Positions 1-9,144 of a stretch of DNA of 64,000 nt are shown here, piece by piece. Under the pieces are notes generated by a model. The model saw nothing but the letters and a program-made list of their open reading frames with translations. It was not told the DNA's origin and did not search any database. The stretch comes from Parastagonospora avenae f. sp. tritici 18332-5 (Eukaryota > Ascomycota > Dothideomycetes > Pleosporales > Phaeosphaeriaceae), in assembly GCA_022559985.1 (NCBI GenBank), contig JAFJTR010000040.1:124001-188000 (forward strand), written 5' to 3'. The position numbers and the translations under genes were made by a program. Each line of letters begins with the position of its first letter. Positions within the stretch are counted from its first letter, which is position 1.

Positions 1-11
1 AAACGGGAGAG

Positions 12-3000
12 ATGTCGCGTGTACCTCTCCTGGTGCGATCATCTCCGGCCCAAGGTACAGGTAAGCTAGAGGCGCATGGCAGGCCTGCGGACATTTTGTA
101 GACGCACGCATTCCAGGGCTCGCACGTCGCGAATTTTTGCATCCTCAGCAACATGGCTGATATCCTTAGGTTCCTATGGAGGATTACCTATTCTTTCTCT
201 GAGTCCTGATGACTCTGACGAAAATCATGTGACACGAAGTTCGCAAGGGAGGAGGAAGGGGAAGAGCAGGCTCGCCACCAGCATTTCTGCCCGGACTTTA
301 CGGTCGCAAGGATCCGGACATGGGAGCTCATCAAGACACGATTCACGTCGCCGGAATTCTACCACGTCGAGATGGAGGCCAAGGGACGAAAATCGCAGCA
401 GCAACACGCTAGGAGATGAGCTCGACACCCACGACATTACCGGTTTCGAGGCCAGGTTCAATGCGAGTGGCTCGGACCCTGCGGTAGCTGGTCTACAAAT
501 CAACCTCGATAGTTCGGAGACCTCATCTACCAGCACGCGGCAGGACGAAAGCGACGAATCTGAGGAGGATGATGATCTCCACGACACGAAAGGAAATCCT
601 TCCGACGACTCACCTTATGCCCAGGTCCGCGCCTCTGTTGCGAATACCGACAACACGTCGCTCTCCATTGATACCCCTCGCATGTGGTTCCTCTCCATCA
701 TTTTTGCTATTGCTGGTTCTTCCACGAACTTATTCTTTTCCCTACGATATCCTAGCGTTAGTCTGACTCCTATTATTGCGCTTTTGCTCGTTCACCCTCT
801 TGGTCTACTCTGGGACCAATTATTAAAACGACATGACGACCCTGAAGAAACATTTGTGAATGGCTGTATCATAAAATCGACGTACTCGTCAGGAACATCT
901 CTTTATAAGACATCCTGGAGACGTCGATTCAGGCTTTGGCTCGCGCAAGGACGTTGGAACTCGAAGGAGCATTGCTGTGTCTATGTCAGCAGCAACGTAT
1001 CTTTTGGTTTCGCATTTGCGACAGATGTCAGTACATCGAGAGGTGAATGGCACTTTACAAATCACTGACTTGAGCGCAGGTCATTGTCGAACAAGTCAAA
1101 TTCTACCACCAAGACCTTGGTATCATGTACCAGGTACTCCTCGTTCTATCAACGCAGATTCTGGGATATTCGCTTGCTGGACTGACCCGGCGCTATCTTG
1201 TTCGGCCCAGTGGCATGATTTGGCCAGCCACTTTGGTTTCGACATCTATGTTCACTGCCCTGCACCAGGAAGTCAACAAGCCCGCCAACGGCTGGCACAT
1301 TTCACCACGAAAATTCTTCGGACGCGTCTTCATGGGTGGTGTAGCATTCTACTTCCTACCTGGTCTCCTCTTCCCCGCTTTGAGTTCCTTCAACGTAATC
1401 ACATGGTTTGCACCTCGTAACGTAGTGGTGGCCAACCTCGTATGTTTCGATCTCGCTAGAAAAGAGAGGACATGCTGACTAGCCTTTAGTTCGGAACTGC
1501 GTCAGGTCTTGGTTTGTTTCCAGTGACATTTGACTGGGCCCAGATCGCATATATTGGCTCACCACTTGTTACCCCATTCTGGGCCGCCATGAATATCGTA
1601 GGCGGTCTTGTGCTTGTCATGTGGCTGGCGGCGCCAATAATGTGTAGGTGAAGCCCACCCAGTTGTCGATCTGTCACACTAACAATTAACAGACTACATG
1701 AACGTGATGTACTCGGCTTATATGCCAATCCTGTCGGCCGCCGTCTGGGACAACCGGGGTAAACCGTACGATGTCAGCAAGATATTGACAGCGGACTTCA
1801 TGTTTGATGAAGCTGCATACAATGACTACAGCCGAGTTTACCTCCCAATAACATATGTCCTCAGCTACGCCCTTCAATTTGCTGCCTTGACAGCTTTGCT
1901 TTCGCACACGGGCTTGTGGCACGGAAAAGACATCTGGAGACAATGGCGCCGTTCTTGGGCGGAAATTCGCAAGGAGGCAGCAGCCGAATATCAGCCTGTG
2001 AGAAGCAGCGCCCGAGACGACGGGTACGCAACATCACCCATGTTGCGCAGAGTCCGCTCTAGCACAACGTCGGAGCCGGAGATGGAAGACCTACTCACTG
2101 CTCAAGACGTGCACAACCGCTTGATGCAGAAATACGACGATGTGCCAATTTTGTGGTATGTTCTGACCGGCGTCATCATGGCCGCCGTCGGTATGTTCGT
2201 GGTGGAGTACTATCCTGTCCATCTGCCCTGGTATGGGTTACTGCTTGCACTGGGAATTGGTGCGATCCTTTTCATTCCCATTGGAATCGTGATGGCCATC
2301 ACCAACCAACAAAGCAGTATTTACCTTATCTGCCAGCTCATATGCGGAGTCTTGTTTCCCGGTCGTCCCGTTGCCAACATGGTCTTTACCACCTTCGGAT
2401 ACATCTCGTCTACGCAAGGCCTCAAGTTCGCCTCCGACCTCAAGCTCGGCCACTACATGAAGATCCCGCCACGCATCCTGTTCAAACTGCAACTTTGCAT
2501 CACGATCATCTCCAGTCTTGCACAAATTGGTGTACTCAACTGGATGCTGAGCCACATCCCTGGCATCTGCACGCCAGATGCTATCAATGGCTTCAACTGT
2601 CCCATCGCGCGTGTTCACTTCAACGGCAGTATTCTGTGGGGTGTAGTCGGGCCCAAGCGCTTCTTCGGCCCCGGCGCCCTATACCGCCCACTGGTATGGG
2701 CGTTCCTTGTCGGCGCTATCTCACCTATCCCCATCTGGTACTTCGCTCGCAACAATCGCCGATCCATCTTGCGCAAAGTCAACCCAGCCGTAGTTTTCGG
2801 CAGTCTGAGTTGGATTCCGCCCGCGACTGGACTGAACTTTTCCGTGTGGGCCATTGTCTGCTACATCTTCAACTACGAGATCAAGAACCGACGTAAGGAG
2901 TGGTGGAAGAAATACAATATGATGTTAAGTGCCGCCCTAGATTCTGGACTTGCTTTTGGCGTTGTTGTTATCTTCTTTGGCATTGTGTACCCGGGCTGGA

Positions 3001-3154
3001 TGAGCGACTTCAAGTGGTGGGGTACGGAGGTTTATAAGCAGGTAAGTCGTGTCACCCTCAATGGTGTGAAATTCATACTGATCGTCAATAGGGTTGCGAT
3101 TGGCAAGCCTGCCCGTACAAAACTCTACCAAAGGGCGGGAAATTTGGCCCGTGA
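12..3154 (+). CDS. OPT-family oligopeptide transporter
   Basis: Proton-coupled uptake of small peptides or glutathione-like substrates across the plasma membrane. Exons by consensus splicing: 12-60, 149-1026, 1080-1439, 1490-1643, 1693-3041, 3092-3154, giving 950 aa; every junction keeps frame. An alternative start at ATG 76, reading through the first putative intron, gives 958 aa. The first ~200 residues are Ser/Arg-rich and probably cytosolic. Membrane segments follow from about codon MWFLSII (nt 682). The OPT hallmark region reads QGRWNSKEH, then [18 protein letters not shown], and the repeated hydrophobic helices with [11 protein letters not shown] and GRPVANMVF are typical of the fungal PGT/ISP4 branch. 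The last exon supplies a short Cys-containing tail ([18 protein letters not shown]). The true start may lie before the window, so only the 5' end is uncertain. It neighbours a nitrogen-related block, but nothing in the sequence ties it to that block. Confidence 0.88.
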
Positions 3155-3671
3155 ACGAAAAATGATTTTGACGTACCCTTTGTCTGCATACAAGCAATGG
3201 CGTTTTGCATAATGTGGTCACGAAAGAGTTGGATACACCTTTGCATATGGCGTTTTAGGCGATACTGTTGGTTGCATACACACTTGGATAGAATGACATT
3301 CTGACACACTCTTAACATTATTGCCACGACGCTACACGTCCATGCAAAAGGGTAATGCTTGCCCTGAATCACCACCTCTCACCACATCCGCCAGCTCGCT
3401 AGCTGGGCTTGTGGCCGGACGGCCATGCTGGCCTTTGTGAACGGATGCGTTACCATTGCGCCATGCGTCCTTGAGGTGATTTGATGGAAGGATGGCGCGG
3501 TGACTGTGATACATATGGGGCTAAGGGAGTAAGAGAAGCTGAGATAGATAGAATCGCAGAAAGTGAACTTTGATTGGCAAAAGGTTAGATAGGTGCGTGG
3601 ACTGGATCGCAACGATTATATGCTATGCTATGCAGCGCCATACATACATGGCCATTACCACTCCGACTTCA
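3155..3671. other. intergenic, convergent 3' ends
   Basis: Space between the converging OPT transporter and hydrolase-fusion genes. Only short overlapping open frames without recognisable domains are present. It presumably holds the two 3' UTRs; I see no RNA gene or repeat. Confidence 0.6.
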
Positions 3672-5846
3672 CTATACTTTAAAGCTCTTCTCAAACCTCC
3701 TCGCAATCTCCAACATCTCCGCATCAAGCCTACTCCCACTCAAAAACGTCACACTGAACGGCAATACTCCCTCTTCCTCCTTTCCACTCAGTTCAGACAC
3801 CGGATACGTCCCAGCCGGCACTGCAACGCCACAAAGATCCAAAACGTTGCCGTAATGCGTAAACTCACCTAGTGTGCTATTCTTCTTAATCGGATCAGCA
3901 AGTACTTCTTCAATCTTCCAATGCGTCGGCGTGGTCGGTACGACAATGACATCTACGCCCGAACCGGCGTATGCGAAGACTTGCTCGGCTTGCCGCGTAT
4001 AGAGCGCTTTGGCTTGTAAGTCGCGGTACACATCGACAGCGGTACTTTTGCGCGCGACGACTGCGTCCATGAGTTGCGCAATCACGGGATGCAGCGCTGA
4101 GCGGTTCTTCTCGAGGAAGTCGTCTGGGAGCGATGCGAGGCGTTCAGACACAAACGTGCCGTCGTACAGAAGCTGGCCGGCTTTTTCGAAGGGCGTCCAG
4201 TCGATGGGCTTCAGGATGCCGCCGATCTTCTGGAGATGTGCGACTGTTTCGTTGAACATTCTGCGGATGGGGCGCGAGCAGGTGGTGAGTGCGGAGGGGG
4301 GTGGGATGCCGAATTTGAATGTTTGGGATTGCGGGCCGATGCTGTTGATGTGTCGTTCGAAGCTGAGTGTAGGTTTTGCGTAGGGGTCGAGGGGGTCGTG
4401 GCCTTCGAGGATGTGCCAGACAGTTCGAGCGTCTGTTATGGTTTTGGCGCTGATTGCTAAACAGTCTAGTGAGAGACATGCTGGTGTTATACCGCGAAAG
4501 GAGATTGTGCCCCGTGTGGGCTTGAAGCCTACAATGCCGTTGAAGCCAGCTGGTACTCTGCCCGAGCCTGCTGTGTCGGTGGCTAGACTGAAGGAGACCA
4601 GATTTGCTCCCACGGATACTGCGCTCCCGCTGCTCGATCCACCGCTGATGTAGTCCTTGTGGTATACCGAATGTGGAATGCCGAAAGGACTCCGGCATCC
4701 CACTAGACCTGTAGCTAGCTGATCCAGGTTTACCTTGCCAATGAAAAGAGCACCCTCAGCGATAAGCTTTTCGTATACTACTGCTGAGACAGCAGGTACA
4801 TGGGAGAGAATCTCACAGCCGGTGGTAGTTGGAATGCCTTGTACATCTATGCTGTCTTTGACGCTAAAAGGTATTCCAAAGAGTGGTGGAAGGGCATTTC
4901 CATTGGAAAATTGGGCAGCGATCTTGTTTGCTGCCTTAAGCGCCTGTATCCTGGACACGAGATGTATCCACACGGCGGGATCGATAGCTTTGTATGCTTC
5001 GATCTTATCGTAGATAGCCTCAACCACCGAGACGGGGGACAGCCCATCCTTGTATGCCTGTTGCAGGCTATGAATGGTCAGGTCACCGTTGAAGGTAAGT
5101 GGGGTTCGTGGTGGTGTCGAACTGGATACAACACTCCGAGCGGAGAGGGGCGCAAGAATGTCTAGAAGCGGTTGCAAGTTACCAATAAATCCGAAGAGAC
5201 CTTGCGACCAATGGATCATATCTAGAGTCGACTGCTTGAAGTATGCATCGTTGTAACCGCTCGTCGCCTCCTCAATGCCGCAACATTCGAAGCCTCGATC
5301 ATTTGCTTCACGGATCGTAGTCGCAAAACAGCATTCAGTCGTAACACCAGAGACTATCAGATGTGTAATAGACCTTGCTTTCATATCGTGCAGGATATTT
5401 GTATTCCAGAAGGATCCTTTGCCGGGCTTGTCAATGACAACCTCACCAGGCCGAGGCTGCAATTCGTCAACAATATCATGACCATACTCCCCTCGAGTGA
5501 GTAGTCGGCCAAGCTCTCCTTTGTCTCCAATCACTAAATTGTGCTGAGTGTTGTTTGGTGCAGCAGACTGCCTAACCAGCTTTGCAGATGGGCAGTCTGC
5601 TAGGTCCGGGCTATGGCCCTCGCGCGTGTGAACGATTGTTAGACCAGCAGCTCGACACGCTTCAAGTAGCTTTTTTGTAGGTGCTACTGAAGCTTGCACA
5701 GCCTCTAGATTGCCTCCTTGTATCTCGCCGAAGCCCTTGGTAAGGAGAAAGTCTCTTTGCATGTCGATGATGACCAGAGCTGTATGCTCAAGTGGAAAAG
5801 TGAAAGCATAAGGCTTGGCCTCAAACGAAAGGACCGGGGTTGCCAT
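3672..5846 (-). CDS. fused cysteine hydrolase (biuret hydrolase-like) and allophanate hydrolase-type amidase
   Basis: Single-exon gene of 724 aa. The start is the ATG at 5846 (MATPVLSFEA); the frame is open upstream but has no earlier ATG. Residues ~15-235 are an isochorismatase-superfamily cysteine hydrolase with the Asp-Lys-Cys triad visible as D28 (VIIDMQRDF), K140 (VIDKPGKGSF) and C173 (GVTTECCFATT). The REGH, PGHDI-like and REANDRGFEC segments match the biuret/triuret hydrolase-like branch. Residues ~250-720 are an amidase-signature enzyme with the K330, S405, S428 triad (GIPFSVKDS, SGGSSSGSA, TDTAGSGRVPAGFNGIVGF). That nucleophile context is the one seen in allophanate hydrolases (AtzF, Dur1,2). 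The extra C-terminal domain of full-length AtzF/Dur1,2 is absent. Predicted role: biuret or a related ureide to allophanate, then to ammonia and CO2 precursors. The substrate is inferred; ureidoacrylate-type substrates are possible. Divergent from the NCS1 permease over a 670-bp shared promoter. Confidence 0.85.
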   Translation of the reverse strand: MATPVLSFEAKPYAFTFPLEHTALVIIDMQRDFLLTKGFGEIQGGNLEAVQASVAPTKKLLEACRAAGLTIVHTREGHSPDLADCPSAKLVRQSAAPNNTQHNLVIGDKGELGRLLTRGEYGHDIVDELQPRPGEVVIDKPGKGSFWNTNILHDMKARSITHLIVSGVTTECCFATTIREANDRGFECCGIEEATSGYNDAYFKQSTLDMIHWSQGLFGFIGNLQPLLDILAPLSARSVVSSSTPPRTPLTFNGDLTIHSLQQAYKDGLSPVSVVEAIYDKIEAYKAIDPAVWIHLVSRIQALKAANKIAAQFSNGNALPPLFGIPFSVKDSIDVQGIPTTTGCEILSHVPAVSAVVYEKLIAEGALFIGKVNLDQLATGLVGCRSPFGIPHSVYHKDYISGGSSSGSAVSVGANLVSFSLATDTAGSGRVPAGFNGIVGFKPTRGTISFRGITPACLSLDCLAISAKTITDARTVWHILEGHDPLDPYAKPTLSFERHINSIGPQSQTFKFGIPPPSALTTCSRPIRRMFNETVAHLQKIGGILKPIDWTPFEKAGQLLYDGTFVSERLASLPDDFLEKNRSALHPVIAQLMDAVVARKSTAVDVYRDLQAKALYTRQAEQVFAYAGSGVDVIVVPTTPTHWKIEEVLADPIKKNSTLGEFTHYGNVLDLCGVAVPAGTYPVSELSGKEEEGVLPFSVTFLSGSRLDAEMLEIARRFEKSFKV

Positions 5847-6516
5847 GATGTTGATACCGCCGACGGAGTTGTCAATGCGTGGGAACAACGTTGAAACCGT
5901 TTGAAGAAAGGAGCCACTCTGAGCTAAATTGATGGTGATTGACTGAGAAAGAGATGGAGATAAGACGATGCAGCAGCAGATTCTCAATACCTACATATTC
6001 ATCAAGACATCTACCACTCGGTAGATTTGCTGCTATCAACGCTGGCCAAGGTTGCAAATTGCAGCGGGCCTCCGGCGCGCGGGCGGCGCGCAGGCATCTC
6101 GGGGCATCTCCAGACGTTATCTGTGGAGGCGATTTGGGCTAACCTGTTCTGGATTTAGCATGCCTTCCACCAAAGACCCCACGGCCTACCACAGGCATCT
6201 ATCCTTCTTCCGATGCATCGAAATCATCAATCTCGGCGTCTTGGAGATGGCTGACAAAGGCGGGTAGACTTGTGGGTCGCTCAATTACAGCGAGGGTCCG
6301 CTGCTGATTCGAAGCCGAGCCGGACGCCCTATCTCTACATGTACCAGGTATTGCTGATATACCATGTCTCCATCGATCGGGTCTGATAGGCACTTTGAGG
6401 TAAGCCAGACTTAATTATATGTAGATGCATGTAGAATAAGGTATGTCGATGCGTGTGTGAGACATTCGAACTCGGTAATTTTTACCCACCCATAACTGTA
6501 ACTTCGTCCTTGGACC
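5847..6516. promoter_or_regulatory. shared divergent promoter with five HGATAR motifs
   Basis: The 670 bp between the starts of the hydrolase fusion and the permease contain five matches to HGATAR, the site of fungal GATA nitrogen regulators (AreA/Nit2): AGATAA 5958-5963, CTATCA 6033-6038 (reverse), TTATCT 6117-6122 (reverse), CTATCT 6329-6334 (reverse) and TGATAG 6384-6389. About two would be expected by chance on both strands in this length, so the enrichment is modest. Binding is inferred. Confidence 0.45.
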
Positions 6517-8467
6517 ATGACAACCCTCAAAGCGAAGCTCGCACCTCACTTTCGTCTCAAGGTTCCTCATGAAAGCGGCAAGTATGGGTCACGCTGGTCT
6601 AATGAAGGTATGCTTCTTTGTCTTGCCATCACATTAAAAAATCTGCTCACACTGTTAGATCTCGACCCCGTCCCTCCAGAGAACCGGACTTGGGGACCTG
6701 CTGACTACTGGACATACTGGTGTAGCGATATGTTAGCACCACCTTTAGCTTCTACAGTCAGCAGTGTTATGGCTCTAGGCTTCACGGCTCGAGAGACTAT
6801 CCCCATTGTCTTCTTTGGCTTTGCGATTTGTAGTGTGGTCATCACGTTGACAGGGAAGATGGGCGGAACTTATGCCGTGCCTTTCCCCGTGATCATACGA
6901 AGTACCTTTGGCATGTACGGGTCCTATCCGGCTATCTGTATAAGAGGTGTGTGTTCCCGCAATGCGCGCATTACGACACGACTGACTCCTTCTAGCGTTT
7001 GTTGCCCTGATGTGGACTGCAGTCCTCACAGTACAGGGTGGCGACTTCCTGCGACGATGCATCGAGGCGATCTGGCCGAGCTTCATCAACTTTCCGAACC
7101 ACTTATCCGATGGTGCCGGAATTGACTGTAAGTCTATCGGCACGCCTTGATTTTTGAGCGGTAACTGAGTTGTGAGAAGCTGGTTCTTTACTTTGTTTCT
7201 TCCTATACTGGTTCATGCAGTCGGGACTATCTCTCATGCCGATCTCGAAACTTCGCGTCCTTTTTTGGGTGAAGGGCGCCATCGTTCCGCCTACGTTCTT
7301 CGCCCTGTTTCTCTGGGCAGTCATCGTGACTAAGGGGTAAGCTTTTCCGCCTCTATACTGATCATAGAGTCTTAGTAGCGTATAAGCTGACCTTCAATAA
7401 GTGGTGGTCCTCTCGTCCGCGGCAAGGTCGACATCACATCCGATTACATGAACCAAGCATATTCGGCACTTTCTGGACTAAATGCAATTATAGGCCTGTT
7501 CAGCTCATTGTCTGTAAACATGCCGGACTTTGGACGTTTCAGCAAGAACAAGCTCGCTGGAAACCATCAATTCTTGGCTCTTCCCGTTATTGGCACTCTT
7601 GGTGCACTCACACCAATCTTTGTGACCGATGCTCACTCGTATATATGGGGAGAGTTCGAGTGGTTCGTATTGTTCTTCAAGGATTCAAGACTAGGCTGAC
7701 ACCTCTGAAGGTACATGCCAGCTGTGATAGCAAAGTTCGACTCCCGCGCTGCAAAGTTCTTCGTATCTGCTTCATTTATCCTTGCCACCATCGGTAATCA
7801 GATCGCGGCCGACACATACCCGTTCTCCAACGTAAGTAATCACCAGAGCTCAGAACTTGCGGTCTCGATGCTAAAGAAGTCATCACAGGATATTACGGGC
7901 ATGTCTCCTAAGTACATCAACATCTTTAGAGCGACTGTCTTCGTTGCGATCTTCTGCGTTGTCTCCACCCCATGGAATATAATTAAGAACGCGGCCGGTC
8001 TACTCGCATTTCTCTCGGGGTATTCTTGCTTCATGGGTCCGCTCGCCGGGGTCATGATATGCGACTACTATCTCATCAAGAAGTGCAAGCTCGATGTCGA
8101 CGAACTCTATGCCGATCGCGGTATATACTGGTACAACGGTGGCTGGAATTGGAGAGCATACGTCTCTTTCATCATTGGATTCGCGCCACTTATGCCAGGA
8201 TTTGCTAAGAGTATCGATCACAGTCTTGACATTGGCGGTGCATGGAAGATTTACTCTTTTGCATGGACTTTTGGGTTCTTCACTTCAGTGTTTGTGCATT
8301 ACATCCTCTGCACATATATCTCAGTGCCAACAAAGTCCTTGGTCGAAGTCGCTGTATATCCGCCTCAATTGGGAGAAGAGGCTCCGTCGATCATTGAGGG
8401 GGAGGATGCGGCTTCCAAATCGACACAGGTCACCACCAAAGAGAAGGAAGCGGCCGCCATGGTTTAA
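6517..8467 (+). CDS. NCS1-family nucleobase/ureide permease
   Basis: Plasma-membrane symporter of the nucleobase-cation-symport-1 family (Fur/Fcy type: uracil, allantoin, cytosine, purines). Exons: 6517-6607, 6659-6946, 6996-7127, 7180-7336, 7402-7662, 7711-7831, 7889-8467, giving 542 aa, the usual size. Recognised segments are DLDPVPPENRTWGPADYWTYW near the N-terminus (family motif NxDLxPVPPExRTW), the ITSDYMNQAYSAL and NMPDFGRFSKN loops of TM6-7, GNQIAADTYPFSN, and MSPKYINIFRATVF. The 57-bp segment 7832-7888 is treated as an intron because it has GTAAGT and ACAG ends and interrupts the conserved link between PFSN and DITGMSPKYIN. Introns 6608-6658 (51 bp) and 7832-7888 (57 bp) are both in frame and stop-free. 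Divergent from the hydrolase fusion, so it plausibly imports that enzyme's substrate. The exact ligand cannot be read from sequence. Confidence 0.88.
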
Positions 8468-9144
8468 AATGAAGCTTTAGTAGTTGTCATATCAGAGAGC
8501 CGATACTGTTGCGACATGGTTTTCAATGCGTGATCCATCTTTGCAAGCAAAACGATGTCCCCGATCGCAGCTCTAACTTGCACATTCTATGCAAAGACTA
8601 CATGTTCTTACTTTCTTGATGTTTTTGTTAGTTGTATGGCTGAATAATAGTCGCCTGCTTAGCGTGCCAATTGGCCGAGGCTTTGTTCCTTATCTCGACC
8701 TTGTTCCGTCATCATTGACATTGAGCCGGATGTTCCCAGCGCGTTAACTAAACGGGCCGATATTTCGCCCCACAATCTCTGTGATGGCAGTTGTTGATGT
8801 TTTACTACTACTTCGAGAGGACTCAAAATTACAATTCAACGAAAGCAGCACTGCATGGGCACAGCTGGCTCAATTCTCACTTAACGACCGCCAAGAATAA
8901 TTTTCCAAATATTGCGGCTACAGGAACAGTCTCGCCGAAGCGGAAGACTTTAGGCAGCCCTTCCAGTGCTCCATTGCATGGAATCTGATGAGGGAACATG
9001 CGTACCTGATATGTATGATGCCCAAAGCGGAAAGATCCACCGTCGAAGCTCCAACTGTACGGCCTGAGCACTACTGTACCATTGCGATCTAACTAGTTCG
9101 AGATTCGCCTGGTTGGCTGTTATACCTTGGACATATCGTCGAGC
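8468..9144. other. intergenic, permease 3' end and regulator promoter
   Basis: Contains the permease 3' UTR and the promoter of the Zn2Cys6 regulator. I found no HGATAR match, no RNA gene and no credible coding frame here. Confidence 0.5.

Noticed and set aside
866..892. Possible intron in the first exon of the OPT gene (GTATCA to TCAG)
   Set aside because: Only 27 bp, below a workable intron size, and the read-through frame links directly to conserved OPT sequence.
5847..5987. Extended N-terminus (47 residues) of the hydrolase fusion
   Set aside because: The upstream frame has no ATG; the first ATG is at 5846, just before the conserved fold.
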